From Rhodospirillum sp. (GTDB lineage Bacteria > Pseudomonadota > Alphaproteobacteria > Dongiales > Dongiaceae): a stretch of DNA of 64,000 nucleotides. Positions 27,870 through 36,918 of the stretch are shown piece after piece. Position 1 is the first letter of the stretch. The number at the start of each line of letters is the position of its first letter. The stretch spans positions 62,001 through 126,000 of the forward strand of contig PNKY01000011.1 in assembly GCA_013822765.1 (NCBI GenBank), read 5' to 3'. The position numbers were made by a program, and so were the translations under genes. The notes under the pieces were generated by a model. The model searched no databases. It was given only the letters and a program-made list of their open reading frames with translations, and had not been told where the DNA came from.

Positions 27870-28061
27870 CTGGATCGGACGGATACCTCACCGTTCTCGG
27901 CGTCCATCCCGCGGAATCCAGGCCGCACGATCCATTGGGTCAAGCCGGAGCTCGTAGCCGGATTTGAGATGACCAGCTGGACCAATGACGGCGTAATCCA
28001 CCAGGCGTCGCTGCAGGAAGTGCGCGAGCGAACCAATCCGGCCGGATTTCAATTTGCCTGA
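27870..28061 (+). pseudogene. C-terminal remnant of a LigD-type ATP-dependent DNA ligase
   Basis: About 63 codons ending at TGA 28059-28061. The peptide contains IHWVKPELVAGFEMTSWTND followed by GVIHQASLQEVRE. This matches the last strands of the OB-fold in bacterial non-homologous end-joining ligases (pattern WV-PELVAEVEF-WT-DG-LR-ASFKGLRED). The rest of the gene is missing: the frame is blocked by a TAG at 27867, and tRNA-Val lies 20 bp away. No ku or polymerase domain is nearby, so this is a deletion or rearrangement scar. Confidence 0.7.
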
Positions 28062-28094
28062 CAGATAGCTCCACCTGACGACAGGAGAAGGACC

Positions 28095-28301
28095 ATGAAC
28101 GAAGACGCATTCAACATGAGCGTGCGCAAGTTTCTTAAGCAGGTCGGAATTACTGCACAGCGTGAGATTGAAAGCGCGGTGCGAGACGCGCTCGCGCAAG
28201 GCGGTCTGGCCGGAAGCGAGACATTGGAAGCCAAAGCGACGATCACTCTTGCCAGCACCAAGCTACACCTAGTGGTGAACGGCGATATAGAGCTTGACTA
28301 G
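28095..28301 (+). CDS. Small DUF6494-like protein
   Basis: A 68-residue protein with ATG at 28095 and a good AGGAGAAGG site. It begins MNEDAFNMSVRKFLKQVGIT and ends in a beta-like pair (ATITLASTKLHLVVNGDIEL). This is the pattern I associate with DUF6494. The function is unknown. It is the first of three small plus-strand genes beyond the LigD scar. Confidence 0.7.
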   Translation: MNEDAFNMSVRKFLKQVGITAQREIESAVRDALAQGGLAGSETLEAKATITLASTKLHLVVNGDIELD

Positions 28302-28371
28302 CTCACTCGGCCAGGGATCAAGCGCTGCGACGGTTTGTTCATATCAATACGCAGCACCCAAAGAGGACCTC

Positions 28372-28662
28372 ATGATCAACGATCCCAAGAATCAAGAACA
28401 CGCCGCCCCAGCCAGCGCCGCGAAACCTGATCCAGAAAACAACGTCGGTCGAGGCGCTCCCGCGGATCGGAATGAAAGGGTTAAGCAGCTCAGCGAGGAG
28501 AGGCGGGAGCATCGTGGCCGCTCCGAAGGCGAAGCTCATAAGCAGTGGGAGCGCAAACCGGACGACCTGGACCGGGAGGACGCCGCTATCCAGCGCGAAG
28601 GCATTGCCGGCGAGAAGCCGGGCAGTCGACCCGAGGGTGACGCTGACCGTGACAAGAGCTAA
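28372..28662 (+). CDS. Small hydrophilic protein, unknown
   Basis: A 96-residue, highly charged protein starting at ATG 28372 after AAAGAGGACC. It is rich in Glu, Arg, Asp, Pro and Gly (for example SEERREHRGRSEGEAHKQWE) and is predicted to be disordered, like many stress-associated small proteins. No domain is recognised. It follows the DUF6494-like gene on the same strand, 70 nt downstream. Confidence 0.55.
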   Translation: MINDPKNQEHAAPASAAKPDPENNVGRGAPADRNERVKQLSEERREHRGRSEGEAHKQWERKPDDLDREDAAIQREGIAGEKPGSRPEGDADRDKS

Positions 28663-28734
28663 CTGGGCAGCTGAGCGGAACACAAAAAAATGAGCTGGCG
28701 AATAGGCTAATGGCGTGGGTCGGTTCGAATTCGG

Positions 28735-28962
28735 ATGACCACACTCAAAGCCGCGACTCAGGATGAGGCTGCATCCTACTTAAGAGTTCTAGCCGCCAAT
28801 CAATTAGACCTGGAGTACCTGCGTGCTTCCGAAGCCGATACTCCGGAGAACCCTGAGATCCGCTCCAATCGCGACGGCACTACGCTTTGGACTACCGGCA
28901 AGGACTTTCACTACACAGCGGAATGGAACTCCGGCGGCGATGACGGCAAACGGGATAAGTAG
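28735..28962 (+). CDS. Small hypothetical protein
   Basis: A 75-residue open frame starting at ATG 28735. The sequence (AASYLRVLAANQLDLEYLRA, then TTLWTTGKDFHYTAEWNSGG) looks protein-like but is not recognised, and no clear ribosome-binding site precedes it. GC content is lower than in the core genes, consistent with an acquired or neglected region. Confidence 0.4.
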   Translation: MTTLKAATQDEAASYLRVLAANQLDLEYLRASEADTPENPEIRSNRDGTTLWTTGKDFHYTAEWNSGGDDGKRDK

Positions 28963-28989
28963 AACTATGGAAGGGCAAGACTTTGGAGC

Positions 28990-29301
28990 CTATCTTGTCT
29001 CGGTAAGCGTCTCAACCATGTCCTGATAAGAGTTGGGAGTGTGTCCTTGCGCGACCGTGGTTGACTTCGTGCTCTGAACTGAACAGATCAATCCCACCTT
29101 GTCTTGGGTGATGCCGCTTACTCCAGTCGTCACCCCTACCATGATGTGTTCAACCCTGAGCCACGTTTCTCGTTCTGGTGCATACTTGTCAGTTTGCAAG
29201 ACGATATTGGTTCCGATCGCCAGATGCGCGATAGGTTGATCGGTCTCCACCGTTGCCAATAGGGTCTCGTCGACATCCCGAAACACATATCGAAGCCTCA
29301 T
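28990..29301 (-). CDS. Hypothetical protein, 103 residues
   Basis: An open frame from ATG 29301, preceded by GGAGAG. The product (MRLRYVFRDVDETLLATVET, then PIAHLAIGTNIVLQTDKYAPERETWLRVEHI) alternates beta strands and looks like a small all-beta domain. It is not recognised. Its start overlaps the stop of the upstream small frame by 4 nt (ATGA), which suggests translational coupling. Confidence 0.45.
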   Translation of the reverse strand: MRLRYVFRDVDETLLATVETDQPIAHLAIGTNIVLQTDKYAPERETWLRVEHIMVGVTTGVSGITQDKVGLICSVQSTKSTTVAQGHTPNSYQDMVETLTETR

Positions 29302-29630
29302 AGGACTCTCCAGATGCGGTCCAAGGGCGGACTGGCGCCGCGACTTGTGTCGCCCGTCAGAGTGAAGATGCAAATACGGAACACACGATGGAAAGTGTAG
29401 TTCCCGGTCACCAGCTGCGCGGCTGTTATCCTGCCAAAGGAAATCCCGCCAGTTGCCCCGCCGGGGTCCTGAGTGAGAGTACGAGCGCCTGGTTTGGCGC
29501 GTCGGATCTTCCTGTATGTGGCTTGGGTCTGCTTCTTCCCGCGCTCTGGGTTGGACTCCTGATCCTTGTCGTATGGGCTCTGGCCTGAGCGGGTCGCCCA
29601 TGGGACTCTCCAGACTGAGGCTCGGCCCAA
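29298..29630 (-). CDS. Possible small hypothetical protein coupled to the next gene
   Basis: A 110-codon frame whose TGA overlaps the ATG of the 28990-29301 gene. The composition is Arg/Thr-rich and unlike a clear domain (GGISFGRITAAQLVTGNYTF near the middle). A GGAGAGTCC motif occurs both here (near 29600) and before the downstream gene, so part of it may be duplicated leader. Real coding status is doubtful. The rest of the 29.6-30.06 kb stretch shows no convincing gene. Confidence 0.25.
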   Translation of the reverse strand: MGRASVWRVPWATRSGQSPYDKDQESNPERGKKQTQATYRKIRRAKPGARTLTQDPGGATGGISFGRITAAQLVTGNYTFHRVFRICIFTLTGDTSRGASPPLDRIWRVL

Positions 29631-29858
29631 AATTGGCCAGGTCAGAAAACATAGCAGACCGAGCTTTACTCCGGAGCAACGAGCGGTCTTGTCGATTGTT
29701 CGTTGTTCTGTTGCACCTAGCGGCGGCGAACTTCACCAAACGCGTCCCCCTCACGCGTCGTTGATTCGCCGCCGTTCGTTTCTAACCACATCACCCATCC
29801 AAAACAGCCGCGCCTCGGAAAACTTCCGGTAAGCGCGGCCGCTCAGTGCAAACTCAGG

Positions 29859-29963
29859 CTACTGAACGCCCATCGCCGCTTTGGCGGTTCCAATCTCGGT
29901 CATAAACGTTGCCTCGTCGCCCGGATCGGCGGCGAGCTGCGCCTTCTCGAGGGCGGTGATCTG
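29859..29963 (-). other. Possible gene remnant (C-terminal tail only)
   Basis: Reading left on the minus strand, ITALEKAQLAADPGDEATF followed by MTEIGTAKAAMGVQ ends at TAG 29859-29861. A stop lies just upstream, and no start or ribosome-binding site supports an intact gene. The peptide has natural-looking composition and GC3, so it may be the end of a lost gene. The family is not identified. Confidence 0.25.
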
Positions 29964-30066
29964 TAGTCAGTGTCAAATGACAGAGCACGGATCTACTGCG
30001 CATGTGCAATGCCCTGCACGCCGGCTTGTTTTCGGTGCAGTCCCCACATGCATCTGGAAAACTCCC

Positions 30067-31104
30067 ATGGCAATCCAAGATCCTACTGCCCGCGCTGACC
30101 TCTTGCTGGAAGAAGTCTCAATAAGAACCAATACGCCGACGGTGTCGTGGGGTGCCATCTTCGCTGGCGCCTTCTCGGCCGCCGCTTTGTCGTTTGTGCT
30201 GCTGGCGATCGGTGCGGCCTTCGGCCTATCTGTCGCATCGCCCTGGGACTTTACCGGCCGCGAGGCCGCTGACACGGCTGCGGCGGCAGGCATCGGCGCG
30301 GCGATATTTCTCATTGTCGTCCACGCCATCTCGTCCGGTACTGGCGGGTATCTCGCCGGTCGCTTGCGGCCCAAGCCAACGGGTCTGCGGGGCGATGAGA
30401 CCTATTTCCGGGATACAGCCCATGGATTGGTGGTCTGGGCAGTCAGTGCTGTCGCCACGATCCTGGTGATCGCGTGCCTAGCGATGGCGGCGGCGGGTGG
30501 CGGTGTCGCCCTAACTGCGGCCGGGATTGGCGCAGCCGGGCAAGCTGCCCAGGGCGCCGCGGCGGGCGCGGCGCCGGCCTTGATGGGTCAAATGCGCGAT
30601 GGAGACAATGTCGGCTATGTGGTTGATTCCATGTTCCGGCCAGCCGGTCCCGTCCCGGCTCCGGGCGGCGAAACCGGTGGTACAGGCCAGGCCGCCGCTA
30701 CGACGGGCGAGGCGGTGCAGCCTCCAGCACCATCGGCCGAGGCGGGCGCCGTCACTCTTCCGCTTGCGGCAACTTCAGATGCGCGCAGCCGGCGAGACGA
30801 AGTAGGACGCGTCTTGCGCGTGGCGTTCGACGGCGAATTGTCCCAGGAGGACAAAGCGTATCTCACTCAGCTGGTTGCGCAGGAGACCGGTATGACCCAG
30901 CCCGAGGCGGAGCAGCGCGTCAATCAAGTCATCGAGAAGGCAAAGGCGACGAAAGCGGAAGCCGAGCAGAAGGCCAAGGAAGCAGCTGACGCGGCCCGAA
31001 AGGCTGGCATGTACACGGCTCTTTGGGGCGCAGTAGCAATGCTTGCCGGGGCATTCGCGGCCGCTCTAGCGGCGACGTGGGGCGGTCGTGCACGGGATGC
31101 CTGA
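30067..31104 (+). CDS. Ala/Gly-rich membrane protein, unknown
   Basis: A 345-residue protein starting at ATG 30067 (MAIQDPTARADLLLEEVSIR). Helices are visible at WGAIFAGAFSAAALSFVLLAIGAAFGL, AAAGIGAAIFLIVVHAISSG, LVVWAVSAVATILVIACLAM and, at the C-terminus, MYTALWGAVAMLAGAFAAAL. A long Pro/Ala-rich linker and a charged coiled region (residues 240-315, with EKAKATKAEAEQKAKEAAD) lie between helices three and four. Similar proteins occur in Bradyrhizobium-like genomes, sometimes named PhnA-like without evidence. Function not assigned. Confidence 0.7.
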   Translation: MAIQDPTARADLLLEEVSIRTNTPTVSWGAIFAGAFSAAALSFVLLAIGAAFGLSVASPWDFTGREAADTAAAAGIGAAIFLIVVHAISSGTGGYLAGRLRPKPTGLRGDETYFRDTAHGLVVWAVSAVATILVIACLAMAAAGGGVALTAAGIGAAGQAAQGAAAGAAPALMGQMRDGDNVGYVVDSMFRPAGPVPAPGGETGGTGQAAATTGEAVQPPAPSAEAGAVTLPLAATSDARSRRDEVGRVLRVAFDGELSQEDKAYLTQLVAQETGMTQPEAEQRVNQVIEKAKATKAEAEQKAKEAADAARKAGMYTALWGAVAMLAGAFAAALAATWGGRARDA

Positions 31105-31205
31105 GCCGGGCGTTCACGGAGATTGTTGAAATACTTCTTGCAAGTGCGGCGCCCTCTCATCATCTACCATCCAGATGGATGGTCTGGAGATGGCGGGAGC
31201 GACCA

Positions 31206-31622
31206 ATGGAAATGGTGAAACCGTCCCCGCCGAAGGCGCCGGACAGCGAAAAGATCACCATCAATCTCGGATATGTCGACCTCGGCCACATCGATCTGTT
31301 GGTGGCTCAGCGCTTTTATTCGAATCGCACCGATTTGATCCGGACGGCGATCCGGAGCCTGCTCGACCGCCACGATTCAACGCTCAAGCAAACCGTCGCA
31401 AGACAGCAGCTGGACATTGGTCTGCGGCACTACAACCGGCATGATCTCGAGCGCGTGCTTGCATCCGGCGAGATGCTGAACATTCAGGTCCTCGGACTAG
31501 CCACGATTGCGGCCGACGTATCACCGGAGCTGGCGCGGGAAACCATCGGCTCCATCCAAGTCCTTGGCGCACTGCATGCGAGCTCGGCCGTCAAGGCCGC
31601 GCTCGCCGATCGCATGCGCTGA
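31206..31622 (+). CDS. Ribbon-helix-helix (CopG-type) regulator
   Basis: A 138-residue protein from ATG 31206 (an in-frame ATG at 31212 is possible). Residues 14-55 form a ribbon-helix-helix: KITINLGYVDLGHIDLLVAQ, then RFYSNRTDLIRTAIRSLLDRH. The C-terminal part (MLNIQVLGLATIAADVSPELARET) may bind a partner or effector. It lies 93 nt upstream of the PHB-depolymerase-type gene on the same strand, so it may regulate that gene and itself. Confidence 0.75.
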   Translation: MEMVKPSPPKAPDSEKITINLGYVDLGHIDLLVAQRFYSNRTDLIRTAIRSLLDRHDSTLKQTVARQQLDIGLRHYNRHDLERVLASGEMLNIQVLGLATIAADVSPELARETIGSIQVLGALHASSAVKAALADRMR

Positions 31623-31715
31623 CCCGCCGATCTTTCCCATGACGATCCTGCAGCCCTTTTCGCGGCTGGGCGACAGTCGCGCCTCGTCCATTTCGAACAC
31701 AAAGGACTTTGCTTC

Positions 31716-32903
31716 ATGAAACCGCTTTCGCAGACCGCCATGGCCGAGGCGACTCGCCTTACGACCGAAGGAAGACTGGATGAGGCGATGGCCTTGCTGC
31801 GCGGGACAATCTCCAGCGCGCCAGCGCCGGCCCCCTGTTCTGAGGCGGGCGTTGAGCGCCAGCCGGCACCTCCAAGAGCGCCGGAATTCATCGATATGGT
31901 TCCACCCTCACCGGCGACGGGAGCAGGCTGGACATCTCCGCTTCACGCTGCGACTGACAGCAGTTCCGGGACGGAACATGCGCGGATTGTTCCCGAACTC
32001 CCCCTGCGGACTCCGCCAGCCGCCAGGCGCACAACCGTTCTGCCAAAGGGCGCTCGCTTCGAACAGCTGGCTTTCGCCAATGAAGCGGGAATCCTGGACT
32101 ACAAGCTTTACATCCCATCCAGCTTCACCGGCCAGCCGGTTCCGCTGGTGATGATGCTGCATGGCTGCACACAGACTCCCGATGATTTTGCCGCCGGAAC
32201 GCGCATGAATCTTCTGGCCGAGGAGTTCGGATTCCTGGTTGCCTATCCCGCGCAACCAAAGTCATCCAATCCTTCGAAATGCTGGAACTGGTTCCGGCCA
32301 GGTGACCAGCGCCGCGGCGAGGGTGAACCCGCGCTGATTGCGGGCATCGCTCAGCAGATCGCGAAGGACCACGCCATCGCGCGGTCGCAGATTTATGTCG
32401 CCGGTCTGTCCGCCGGCGGTGCGGCGGCAGCGATCATAGGTGCCGCCTATCCCGATATCTTCGCAGCAGTCGGCGTTCATTCCGGTCTGGCCTGCGGCGC
32501 CGCTAGTGATATTCCGTCCGCGTTTAGCGCCATGCGGCAAGGCGCCAAACGATACCGGCAAGCCGGTCCCCTACGTCCTGTCCCGACCATCGTGTTTCAC
32601 GGTGATCGCGACACCACCGTCAATCCAGTCAACGGCAACCAGGTGATCGCGCAGGCTAAGGCCGGTGTGCACCTGACGCGTGCCGTGGTCAGCGGCCAGT
32701 CTCGGGGCGGGATCAAATACACCTGCGTGAGTGACAAGGATCAAGGCGGCCGGGCCGTCCTAGAGCATTGGACGTTGCACGAATGCGGCCACGCTTGGTC
32801 CGGCGGGAGCACAGAGGGATCGTACACCGAGCCACGCGGCCCGGACGCCAGCCGCGAAATGATCCGCTTCTTCCTCCAGCACAGAGCCTCTCACGGCGAA
32901 TAG
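31716..32903 (+). CDS. PHB depolymerase family esterase
   Basis: A 395-residue protein. The first ~105 residues are Pro/Ala-rich and low complexity, with no signal peptide. The catalytic alpha/beta hydrolase domain begins at GARFEQLAFANEAGILDYKLYIPS. Visible residues are the oxyanion motif MMLHGCTQTPDDFA, the nucleophile Ser in VAGLSAGGAAAA, the acid in VFHGDRDTTVNP, and the His in ECGHAWSGGS. This matches the poly(3-hydroxybutyrate) depolymerase/feruloyl-esterase-like family. Without export it probably acts on intracellular polymer or oligomers; related esterase roles are possible. Confidence 0.87.
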   Translation: MKPLSQTAMAEATRLTTEGRLDEAMALLRGTISSAPAPAPCSEAGVERQPAPPRAPEFIDMVPPSPATGAGWTSPLHAATDSSSGTEHARIVPELPLRTPPAARRTTVLPKGARFEQLAFANEAGILDYKLYIPSSFTGQPVPLVMMLHGCTQTPDDFAAGTRMNLLAEEFGFLVAYPAQPKSSNPSKCWNWFRPGDQRRGEGEPALIAGIAQQIAKDHAIARSQIYVAGLSAGGAAAAIIGAAYPDIFAAVGVHSGLACGAASDIPSAFSAMRQGAKRYRQAGPLRPVPTIVFHGDRDTTVNPVNGNQVIAQAKAGVHLTRAVVSGQSRGGIKYTCVSDKDQGGRAVLEHWTLHECGHAWSGGSTEGSYTEPRGPDASREMIRFFLQHRASHGE

Positions 32904-32958
32904 CCTGTCCGGACTTCCGGAATGGGTCGAAAGCCGACCTAGGTCGCGAATCGCCCTT

Positions 32959-32984
32959 TGTCCGCTTAGTGCCAAAAGCGGACA
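32959..32984. repeat. 26-bp palindrome, copy 1
   Basis: TGTCCGCTTAGTGCCAAAAG followed by CGGACA. The arms TGTCCGCTT and AAGCGGACA pair around GTGCCAA-like loop bases. Related copies occur at 41803-41830 and 46543-46569. This copy is 3' of the depolymerase gene, and a partly similar block (GGACTTCCGGAATGGGTCGA) precedes it. Confidence 0.6.
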
Positions 32985-33043
32985 TTGGATAACATCGAAC
33001 TCGGCGGCGTATGGAAGATGAGCGCCGCCCCCCAAAAACTTGC

Positions 33044-33150
33044 TCACATCTGCCGCTCGGCGGTATGCCACATCACATTGCCAACATCATCCGCCACCAG
33101 AAGGGAGGCGTCGGGGCCGATCGTCATCCCGACTTGCGCGCAGCGCCGGC
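33044..33150 (-). pseudogene. C-terminal remnant of a sorbosone/glucose-dehydrogenase-like protein
   Basis: The minus strand encodes GMTIGPDASLLVADDVGNVM followed by WHTAERQM and a stop at 33044-33046. This resembles the last beta-propeller blade of PQQ-type sugar (sorbosone) dehydrogenases, usually GVTVGPDGSLLVADDVGN-IWRV. Just upstream, ALRAS is in another frame, so one base is out of place. The rest of the gene is absent; the LysR gene ends at 33151. Confidence 0.5.
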
Positions 33151-35147
<1,997 letters not shown>

Positions 35148-35320
35148 TCACCGCACCAGCCACGTTGGCCAAGCCAACAGTGCGAATCGGCGCCCGGACA
35201 ACGAAGAACCCTCTCGCATTGGAACGCCGCCGACCGACGGACGTTAACTTGAACAGCCCGCAGCGAAGTCGCCGTTCGACGATTTTGAGCGAACGCCAGT
35301 AGCATCAGGGAGACGCCGAC

Positions 35321-35968
35321 GTGAAATGCCACCCCTTCCATCCCCGGGAGCTCGACTTATCCCGGCGTGACGTGTTGATCGGCACTGCGGCATCCGTGGC
35401 GGTGACAGCGGTGCCATCGATAGCTTACGCCCAAACTCCTGCCACCGCGGATCCTGTCATCTCGAAGGTGTCCTTCGAGGTGAACGGCGAAGCTCGCGAG
35501 CTTGAGCTCGACACCCGGACCACGTTGCTGGATGCCTTGCGTGAACATTTACACCTGACCGGTACCAAGAAGGGTTGCGATCACGGTCAATGCGGGGCCT
35601 GCACCGTGATCGTGGACGGGCGCCGGATCAATTCGTGCCTGACGCTGGCGGTCATGCACGATGGCGACAGCATCACTACGATCGAGGGGCTGGGCACTCC
35701 ACAGAACCTCCACCCGATGCAGGCCGCCTTCGTGAAGCATGACGGTTATCAGTGCGGCTATTGCACGCCCGGTCAGATCTGCTCGGCCGTGGCGGTGCTC
35801 GGAGAGATCAAGGCCGGCATTCCGAGCCATGTAAGTGCCGACCTAGTGGGGTCGCCGCAAATGACGGCGGTTGAACTCCGTGAGCGGATGAGCGGCAACA
35901 TCTGCCGCTGCGGCGCCTACTCCAACATTGTCGATGCGATCACCGAGGTCGCGGGGAGGCCGGCATGA
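35321..35968 (+). CDS. paoA: Aldehyde oxidoreductase 2Fe-2S subunit PaoA (Tat-exported)
   Basis: A 215-residue iron-sulfur subunit starting at GTG 35321 after AGGGAG. A twin-arginine signal ([20 protein letters not shown]) directs the folded complex to the periplasm. The plant-ferredoxin-type cluster cysteines are in [20 protein letters not shown] and the following SC; the second cluster uses [10 protein letters not shown] and CRCGAYSN. It passes electrons from the molybdenum site to FAD. It overlaps paoB by 4 nt. Confidence 0.93.
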   Translation: MKCHPFHPRELDLSRRDVLIGTAASVAVTAVPSIAYAQTPATADPVISKVSFEVNGEARELELDTRTTLLDALREHLHLTGTKKGCDHGQCGACTVIVDGRRINSCLTLAVMHDGDSITTIEGLGTPQNLHPMQAAFVKHDGYQCGYCTPGQICSAVAVLGEIKAGIPSHVSADLVGSPQMTAVELRERMSGNICRCGAYSNIVDAITEVAGRPA

Positions 35969-36915
35969 GGTCCTTCAGTTACGAACGCGCGCACTCGCCA
36001 GCAGAGGCCGCAACGGCCGCCGCGCGCACCGCAGGCGCCAAGTTCATCGCGGGCGGAACCAATCTGCTCGACCTGATGAAGCTCGAGATCGAAACGCCGA
36101 CGCACCTGATCGACGTCAATGACCTCGCGCTCGACAAGATCGAAACGGTGCCTGAAGGCGGTCTCCGCATCGGTGCGCTCGTGCGGAATACCGATCTTGC
36201 CGCCGACCAGCGTGTTCGGCGCGACTATGGCTTGCTTTCGCGCGCGCTGCTCGCGGGCGCCTCGGGCCAGTTGCGGAACAAGGCCACCACCGCCGGCAAC
36301 CTGCTCCAGCGCACCCGCTGCCCTTATTTTTACGACACCAACCAGCCATGCAACAAACGCCAACCCGGAAGCGGATGTGCGGCGATCGGCGGGTTCAGCC
36401 GCCAGCACGCAATCGTTGGCGCGAGCGAGGCGTGCATCGCGACGCACCCCAGCGACATGGCGGTGGCGATGCGTGCGCTGGATGCCACGATAGAGACGGT
36501 GCAACCCGATGGCGGAACGCGAAGCATTCCGATTGCCGACTTCCACCGGCTGCCCGGCGACACGCCGCACATCGAAACCGCGCTGGCACCGGGCGAGCTG
36601 ATCACGGCGGTCACGCTCCCCAAGCCGGTCGGCGGCGCGCACATCTACCGCAAGGTCCGTGATCGCGCGTCCTATGCCTTCGCGCTGATCTCGGTCGGAG
36701 CGATCGTGCAGTCCGATGGCAGCGGCCGCGTCGCGATCGGCGGGGTGGCGCACAAGCCGTGGCGCGTCGAGGCGGCCGAGGCAGAGCTGCCGCGTGGAGC
36801 CAAGGTGGTGGCGGCCCAGCTGCTCGCCGGCGCCCAGCCTACACACCAGAATGCGTTCAAGCTGCCGCTGGTCGAGCGCACCCTCGCCGCGGTGCTGACG
36901 GAAGCGAGGGCCTGA
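35965..36915 (+). CDS. paoB: Aldehyde oxidoreductase FAD subunit PaoB
   Basis: A 316-residue FAD-binding subunit of the xanthine-oxidase family. It shows the FAD loop [15 protein letters not shown] and the PaoB-specific cysteine set in [20 protein letters not shown]...GC, which in E. coli PaoB binds an extra 4Fe-4S cluster. The late segment [17 protein letters not shown] matches the C-terminal domain. It is coupled to paoA by overlapping stop/start. Confidence 0.93.
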   Translation: MRSFSYERAHSPAEAATAAARTAGAKFIAGGTNLLDLMKLEIETPTHLIDVNDLALDKIETVPEGGLRIGALVRNTDLAADQRVRRDYGLLSRALLAGASGQLRNKATTAGNLLQRTRCPYFYDTNQPCNKRQPGSGCAAIGGFSRQHAIVGASEACIATHPSDMAVAMRALDATIETVQPDGGTRSIPIADFHRLPGDTPHIETALAPGELITAVTLPKPVGGAHIYRKVRDRASYAFALISVGAIVQSDGSGRVAIGGVAHKPWRVEAAEAELPRGAKVVAAQLLAGAQPTHQNAFKLPLVERTLAAVLTEARA

Positions 36916-36918
36916 GCC

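Noticed and set aside
27775-32000. Integrative element inserted at tRNA-Val
   Set aside because: No integrase and no repeated tRNA 3' end were found downstream; only gene scraps and small genes are seen, so an integration event is not supported by the sequence alone.
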